A program made the position numbers and the translations under genes. The notes below the pieces were generated by a model. It worked only from the letters and a program-made list of their open reading frames with translations, searched no databases and was not told the DNA's origin. 64,000 bases of DNA from Actinoplanes oryzae (GTDB lineage Bacteria > Actinomycetota > Actinomycetes > Mycobacteriales > Micromonosporaceae). Positions 60,636-64,000 of the stretch are shown here, one piece after another. The DNA lies in assembly GCF_030757795.1 (NCBI RefSeq), contig NZ_JAUQWH010000018.1:1-64000 (forward strand), written 5' to 3'. Positions within the stretch are counted from its first letter, which is position 1; every line of letters starts with the position of its first letter.

Positions 60636-61283
60636 TCACCCCCGGGTCGCCACCGCCTCGCCCAGGGTGCGGGGAAAGGCGGCCACCTCGGGCATCGTCG
60701 CCGGGACGATCACCAGCAGGCAGCCCGGCCGCCGGACGACCTCGGCGTTCACTCCGAGCAGGCGGGCCGCGCGGATCAGCACGGTGGCCAGGGTCTGGTC
60801 GCCCAGGCGGACCCACAGGGCCTCGTCGCGGCGGCGGCGGGAGCCGCAGGAGCGCAGCGCCGCCTGCCACGCCGCGCGGGCGAGGGTCATGCGCTGGGCG
60901 TGTCGTGGCGAGGTGGCGCCGAGCTGCTCGGTGGCCAGCAGCGCCTGCCGTCCCTGCCGCCAGGCCGTGGCCAGCGTACGGTCGATGATCGCCCGGTCCT
61001 GCGGCGCGACCAGAACACCGTGGACCAGGTAGCGGCGGCGGCCGCCTGCCTCCCGGACCGTGACCGCGGCGTCGTGGCCGAGCACCTGCAGGAGGCTGAT
61101 GAGCCGGCCGGCCGCTGAGGGCTGGTTGAACTCCGCGAAGAGGGCCGGGTCCGTGCGCCCGGCCGGCGCCGGGGACAGCCGGGACAGGCGGGAGACGCCG
61201 GTGCACTCCACCAGGCAGGCGGCCTCGAAGGCGGCCGGGAGCGCGCCCGGCAGGACGACGGCGCGGATCGTGTCGTGGTTCAT
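60636..61283 (-). CDS. Hypothetical protein
   Basis: A 215-residue protein I do not recognise. Its N-terminal strand pattern (AVVLPGALPAAFEAACLVE) and a final hydrophobic strand (CLLVIVPATMPEVAAF) frame a central basic, helical segment rich in Arg (about 125-160). No signal peptide or membrane helix. It abuts the response regulator gene without a gap and is divergent from the TAXI lipoprotein gene. Confidence 0.7.
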   Translation of the reverse strand: MNHDTIRAVVLPGALPAAFEAACLVECTGVSRLSRLSPAPAGRTDPALFAEFNQPSAAGRLISLLQVLGHDAAVTVREAGGRRRYLVHGVLVAPQDRAIIDRTLATAWRQGRQALLATEQLGATSPRHAQRMTLARAAWQAALRSCGSRRRRDEALWVRLGDQTLATVLIRAARLLGVNAEVVRRPGCLLVIVPATMPEVAAFPRTLGEAVATRG

Positions 61284-61380
61284 CGGCGGTCATCCTCCCG
61301 TTGGCTTGGAAGACACCGTGGCCGACCGGCCGTTCGGCGGGTAGCTCCGCGGCCCCGACTTGAGGAAAAATTGCGCGATC

Positions 61381-62286
61381 ATGAGACGCCGTTCCCTGCT
61401 GGCCGGGCTCGCGCTGCCCGTCCTGGCCGCCTGCACGGCCCGCGAGCCCGAGCGGCGCCGCGTCCGCATCGCCACCGGCAGCCCGACCGGGGTCTATCAC
61501 GCGGTCGGGACGGCCCTGGCCGGGCTGATCCGCCGGGAGCTGCCGAACACCGAGGCGACCGTCCTGACGACCGCCGCCTCCGCCGCGAACGTCCAGCTCG
61601 TGTCGACCGGCGGCGCGGAGGTCGGCTTCACGCAGGCCGACATCCTGACCGGCGAGCAGCCGTCGGCGCTGGCGCGGGTCTACGACGATCTGCTGCATCT
61701 GGTCGTACGGGCGGACAGCTCCGTCACCGCCCTCGGTGACCTGCGCGGCAAGCGGGTGTCGGTCGGGGCGCGCGGGTCGGGCACGGTGGTCACGGTCGAC
61801 CGGCTGCTGGCCGTCGCGCGGATGGCCGGCACCGGGCTGATCCGGCGGCGCGAGCTGAGCCTCGACGACTCGCTGGCGGCGCTGACCGCACGGGAGATCG
61901 ACGCGTTCTTCTTCTCCGGCGGGCTGCCCGTGACCGGTGTGCAGCAGCTGGGCAGCGACGCGCCGATCCGTCTCGTCGGGCTTGCCGAGTGGGCGCCCGC
62001 GCTGCGCCAGACCTACAGCGACGTGTACGAGGTCCGCGACGTCCCCACCTCGGCCTACCACGTGCCGGCGGTCGCCACGATCGCCGTGCCCAATCTGCTC
62101 GTCGTGCCGGGCTCCCTCCCGGAAGCCACCGCGTACGACCTCACCCGCCTGCTCCTCGAACGCCGGGCCGTGCTCGCGGCGGCCCACCCGGCCGCCGAGC
62201 GCCTGGACATCCGCTCGGCGATCGCCACGTCGCCCGTCCCGCTGCACCCGGGCGCCGCACGCTACTACCGCTCGGTCAAAGCGTGA
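61381..62286 (+). CDS. TAXI family substrate-binding lipoprotein
   Basis: A 301-residue exported lipoprotein with lipobox LAAC (C18) and a TAXI-TRAP periplasmic-binding domain (RRVRIATGSPTGVYHAVGTALAGLI, VGARGSGTVVTVDRLL, ATIAVPNLLVVP). TAXI proteins normally feed dicarboxylates or amino acids to a fused DctQM permease, which is not encoded here. Its last 11 bases overlap the convergent histidine kinase gene, suggesting it could present ligand to the sensor. ATG at 61381 rather than TTG at 61360. Confidence 0.88.
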   Translation: MRRRSLLAGLALPVLAACTAREPERRRVRIATGSPTGVYHAVGTALAGLIRRELPNTEATVLTTAASAANVQLVSTGGAEVGFTQADILTGEQPSALARVYDDLLHLVVRADSSVTALGDLRGKRVSVGARGSGTVVTVDRLLAVARMAGTGLIRRRELSLDDSLAALTAREIDAFFFSGGLPVTGVQQLGSDAPIRLVGLAEWAPALRQTYSDVYEVRDVPTSAYHVPAVATIAVPNLLVVPGSLPEATAYDLTRLLLERRAVLAAAHPAAERLDIRSAIATSPVPLHPGAARYYRSVKA

Positions 62287-63610
62287 TCCTGGCGACGAGC
62301 CCCGGCCCGGGCACCAGCTCGAGCCGCCCGCCCGACGCCTCGGCCAGCACCGCCACGATGGGCAGCCCGAGCCCGGCGCCGTCGACGTTCTGCGTGTCGG
62401 GCGCCCGCCAGAAGCGCTCGGTCGCCAGCTTGCACTGCTCCGCCGTCATCCCCGGCCCGGTGTCGGCGACCTCGAGGAGGCCCTCGCGGGCGGTGATCGT
62501 CACGCGGCCGCCCGCCGGGGTGAACTTCAGCGCGTTGTCGATCAGCGCGTCCAGCACCTGATCGAGGCCCACACCTCTCGCGTACGCCGGCCCGTCCGCC
62601 GACAGCACCAGCGCGATGCCGCGCCGGGCGGCCAGGGGCTGCCAGGCCGCGTGCCGGTCCCGGGCCACGGCGGCCAGATCGGCCTCCCCGATCGGCTGCC
62701 GGCCCCGTTCCGCGCGGGCCAGGGCGAGCAGGCTGTCCAGGACGCCGGTCAGGCGGTCGATCTCCTCGAGAGCGTACCCGTGGTCCTGCTCGGCGCCCGG
62801 TCCCGCCAGCCGGTCGGCCAGGTCCTCGACGCGCAGGCGGACGACGGTGAGCGGGTTGCGCAGCTGATGACTCGCGTACGCGACGAAGGACCGCTGCCGC
62901 TCCATCGCCTCGGCCACCGCGTCGGCCATCTCGTTGAAGCTCGCGGACAGCCGCCGCAGCTCGGGCGGCCCCGCCCCGGGCACCACGCGCGCGTCGTCGG
63001 CCCCGGCGGTGATCTCGTGCACCACCGCGTCGAGCCGGGTCACCGGGCGCAGCACCCACGTCGCCAGCCGCAGCGCCGCCACGACACAGGCGACGACGGC
63101 GAGCAGCCCGCCCAGGCCCAGCTCCGCCCACGACACGACGATCGCGTCCCGGCTGCGCGTGGTCGGCGACGCGGTGACCAGGCCCCCGAGTACCGCGCCG
63201 CCGTCGCTGACCGGGACGGCCACCATCAGCGGATCGTCGCGCCACGGCCACAGCGTCGCCGGGGTGCTGACCTGACGCCCGGCGAGCGCGCCGCGGATCG
63301 CCCCTGTCGTGGCGCCGGCGCCGGGCGGCGGGCCGCCGATCGTACTGAGAACCTGCTGGTCCTGGTCGACCAGCAGCGTGCCTATGCCGTACAGCTCGTG
63401 GTAGCGCCGCAGCTCACCGGTGAGCGCGGCCAGGTCGCCGGTGCGCAGGGCGGGCGCGGCCAGGGCGGCGAAGCGCGTGGCGTCGGCCAGCCGGTCCGCG
63501 AGCACCTGCTGCGTCTCCCGGTTGGTCAGCGACACGGCGAGCGGCACCTCGAGCGCCAGGAGGACCAGCGCGAGCAGCAGCACGTACGTGGAGACCAGCC
63601 GCCGGCGCAC
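62276..63610 (-). CDS. Sensor histidine kinase (TctE/OmpR-type)
   Basis: A 444-residue kinase. Two transmembrane helices (about 7-28 and 160-183) flank an extracytoplasmic sensor domain of about 130 residues. HAMP (about 184-236), HisKA (H248 in YASHQLRNPL) and HATPase (DNALKFTPAGG, DTGPGM, GAGLGLPIV) follow. Its response regulator is encoded upstream, ten bases away. The pairing with a TAXI binding protein resembles tricarboxylate-sensing TctDE systems. Confidence 0.93.
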   Translation of the reverse strand: MRRRLVSTYVLLLALVLLALEVPLAVSLTNRETQQVLADRLADATRFAALAAPALRTGDLAALTGELRRYHELYGIGTLLVDQDQQVLSTIGGPPPGAGATTGAIRGALAGRQVSTPATLWPWRDDPLMVAVPVSDGGAVLGGLVTASPTTRSRDAIVVSWAELGLGGLLAVVACVVAALRLATWVLRPVTRLDAVVHEITAGADDARVVPGAGPPELRRLSASFNEMADAVAEAMERQRSFVAYASHQLRNPLTVVRLRVEDLADRLAGPGAEQDHGYALEEIDRLTGVLDSLLALARAERGRQPIGEADLAAVARDRHAAWQPLAARRGIALVLSADGPAYARGVGLDQVLDALIDNALKFTPAGGRVTITAREGLLEVADTGPGMTAEQCKLATERFWRAPDTQNVDGAGLGLPIVAVLAEASGGRLELVPGPGLVARITL

Positions 63611-63620
63611 CCTGCCCCTC

Positions 63621-64000
63621 TCAGTCGGTGCAGAGACGGTAGCCCACGCCCCGGACGGTCTGCACCAGGCCCGGACGGCCGAGCTTGGCGCGCAGCGACG
63701 CCACGTGCACTTCGAGCGTGTGCCGCCCGGAGAACGTGCTCTGCCACACGTCGAGCAGGATGCGGTCCCGGTCGAGGACCACGCCCGGCTGCCGGGCCAG
63801 CGACGCCAGCAGGTCGAACTCCTTGCGCGTCAGCGGGACCGGGCGCCCCTGCAGGCGTACGGTCCGGGCGGCGAAGTCGATGTGCAGCGGCCCGAGCTCG
63901 ACCGCCTCGCGCGGGGCCGGCCCGGGCAGCGCCGAGCGCCGCAGCAGCGCCTCGATCCGGGCCTGCAGCGCGGCCATCGAGAACGGCTTGACCACGTAGT
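63621..64000 (-). CDS. OmpR-family response regulator (5' end outside the window)
   Basis: The last 126 codons of a response regulator. The end of the receiver domain (VKPFSMAALQARIEALLRR) and a full winged-helix output domain (LTRKEFDLLASLARQPG, LEVHVASLRAKLG, VRGVGYRL) are seen. The start codon and phosphoacceptor Asp lie beyond position 64000. It is the partner of the adjacent kinase. Confidence 0.93.
   Translation of the reverse strand, partial: YVVKPFSMAALQARIEALLRRSALPGPAPREAVELGPLHIDFAARTVRLQGRPVPLTRKEFDLLASLARQPGVVLDRDRILLDVWQSTFSGRHTLEVHVASLRAKLGRPGLVQTVRGVGYRLCTD

Overview
The window looks like chromosome of a very GC-rich, motile, mycelial actinobacterium. Many GTG starts, four-base start/stop overlaps, leaderless promoters, a methyl-accepting chemotaxis protein, a c-di-AMP riboswitch before an Rpf-like enzyme and an NnaR-type nitrate regulator together suggest Micromonosporaceae, perhaps Actinoplanes. 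That placement is inference. I see no rRNA, tRNA, CRISPR array, transposase or prophage.

Layout. 0.1-2.7 kb: three overlapping genes for a von Willebrand A protein, a membrane-anchored kinase-like protein and a multispanning membrane protein. 2.9-4.5 kb: a YCII-like protein with an ECF42-type sigma factor, ending in a 15-bp hairpin inside the coding sequence. 4.5-5.5 kb: a riboswitch-controlled Rpf/LysM muralytic protein. 6-8 kb: an enolase-superfamily racemase/OSB synthase with a GNAT partner, divergent from a Ser/Thr kinase-lipoprotein pair. 10-12 kb: exported ricin-B and Excalibur proteins, then a deleted relic of an old-yellow-enzyme gene. 12-18.7 kb: DUF6642, an AurF-like oxygenase with its TetR repressor and DUF4873, then AraC/VirS-like regulator, Baeyer-Villiger monooxygenase, SDR and alpha/beta hydrolase, recalling the mycobacterial virS-mymA locus. 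18.6-21.2 kb: a TetR/SDR pair with twin perfect operators, and an intact old yellow enzyme behind a MerR-type promoter. 21-29.8 kb: mixed metabolism, chemoreceptor, AGE epimerase, S9 peptidase.

29.8-38.6 kb is one minus-strand nitrate assimilation operon read nnaR, sirohydrochlorin chelatase, nitrate reductase, nirB, nirD, narK, with a GlnR-box-like site in front. 39.3-47.3 kb: B12-binding radical SAM protein, threonine-synthase-like enzyme, CIRCE-controlled Hsp20, TPR-GGDEF protein, F5/8C membrane protein, DUF5995. 47.5-54.3 kb: acyl-CoA synthetase, GH36 alpha-galactosidase, an Lrp/amino-acid dehydrogenase pair, a small membrane protein, a secreted hydrolase. 54.4-57.6 kb: DHA2 efflux pump with flavoprotein and divergent XRE-cupin regulator. 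57.7-64 kb: a hydrolase, two two-component systems and an orphan TAXI binding lipoprotein.

The most unusual theme is an unusual load of locus-specific, degenerate minisatellites (24-40 bp units). Several sit in frame inside conserved proteins (nitrate reductase tail, chelatase, GGDEF domain, histidine-kinase ATP lid). Others reiterate the last codons of a gene beyond its stop codon. Each locus has its own repeat, which points to local duplication rather than a mobile element.
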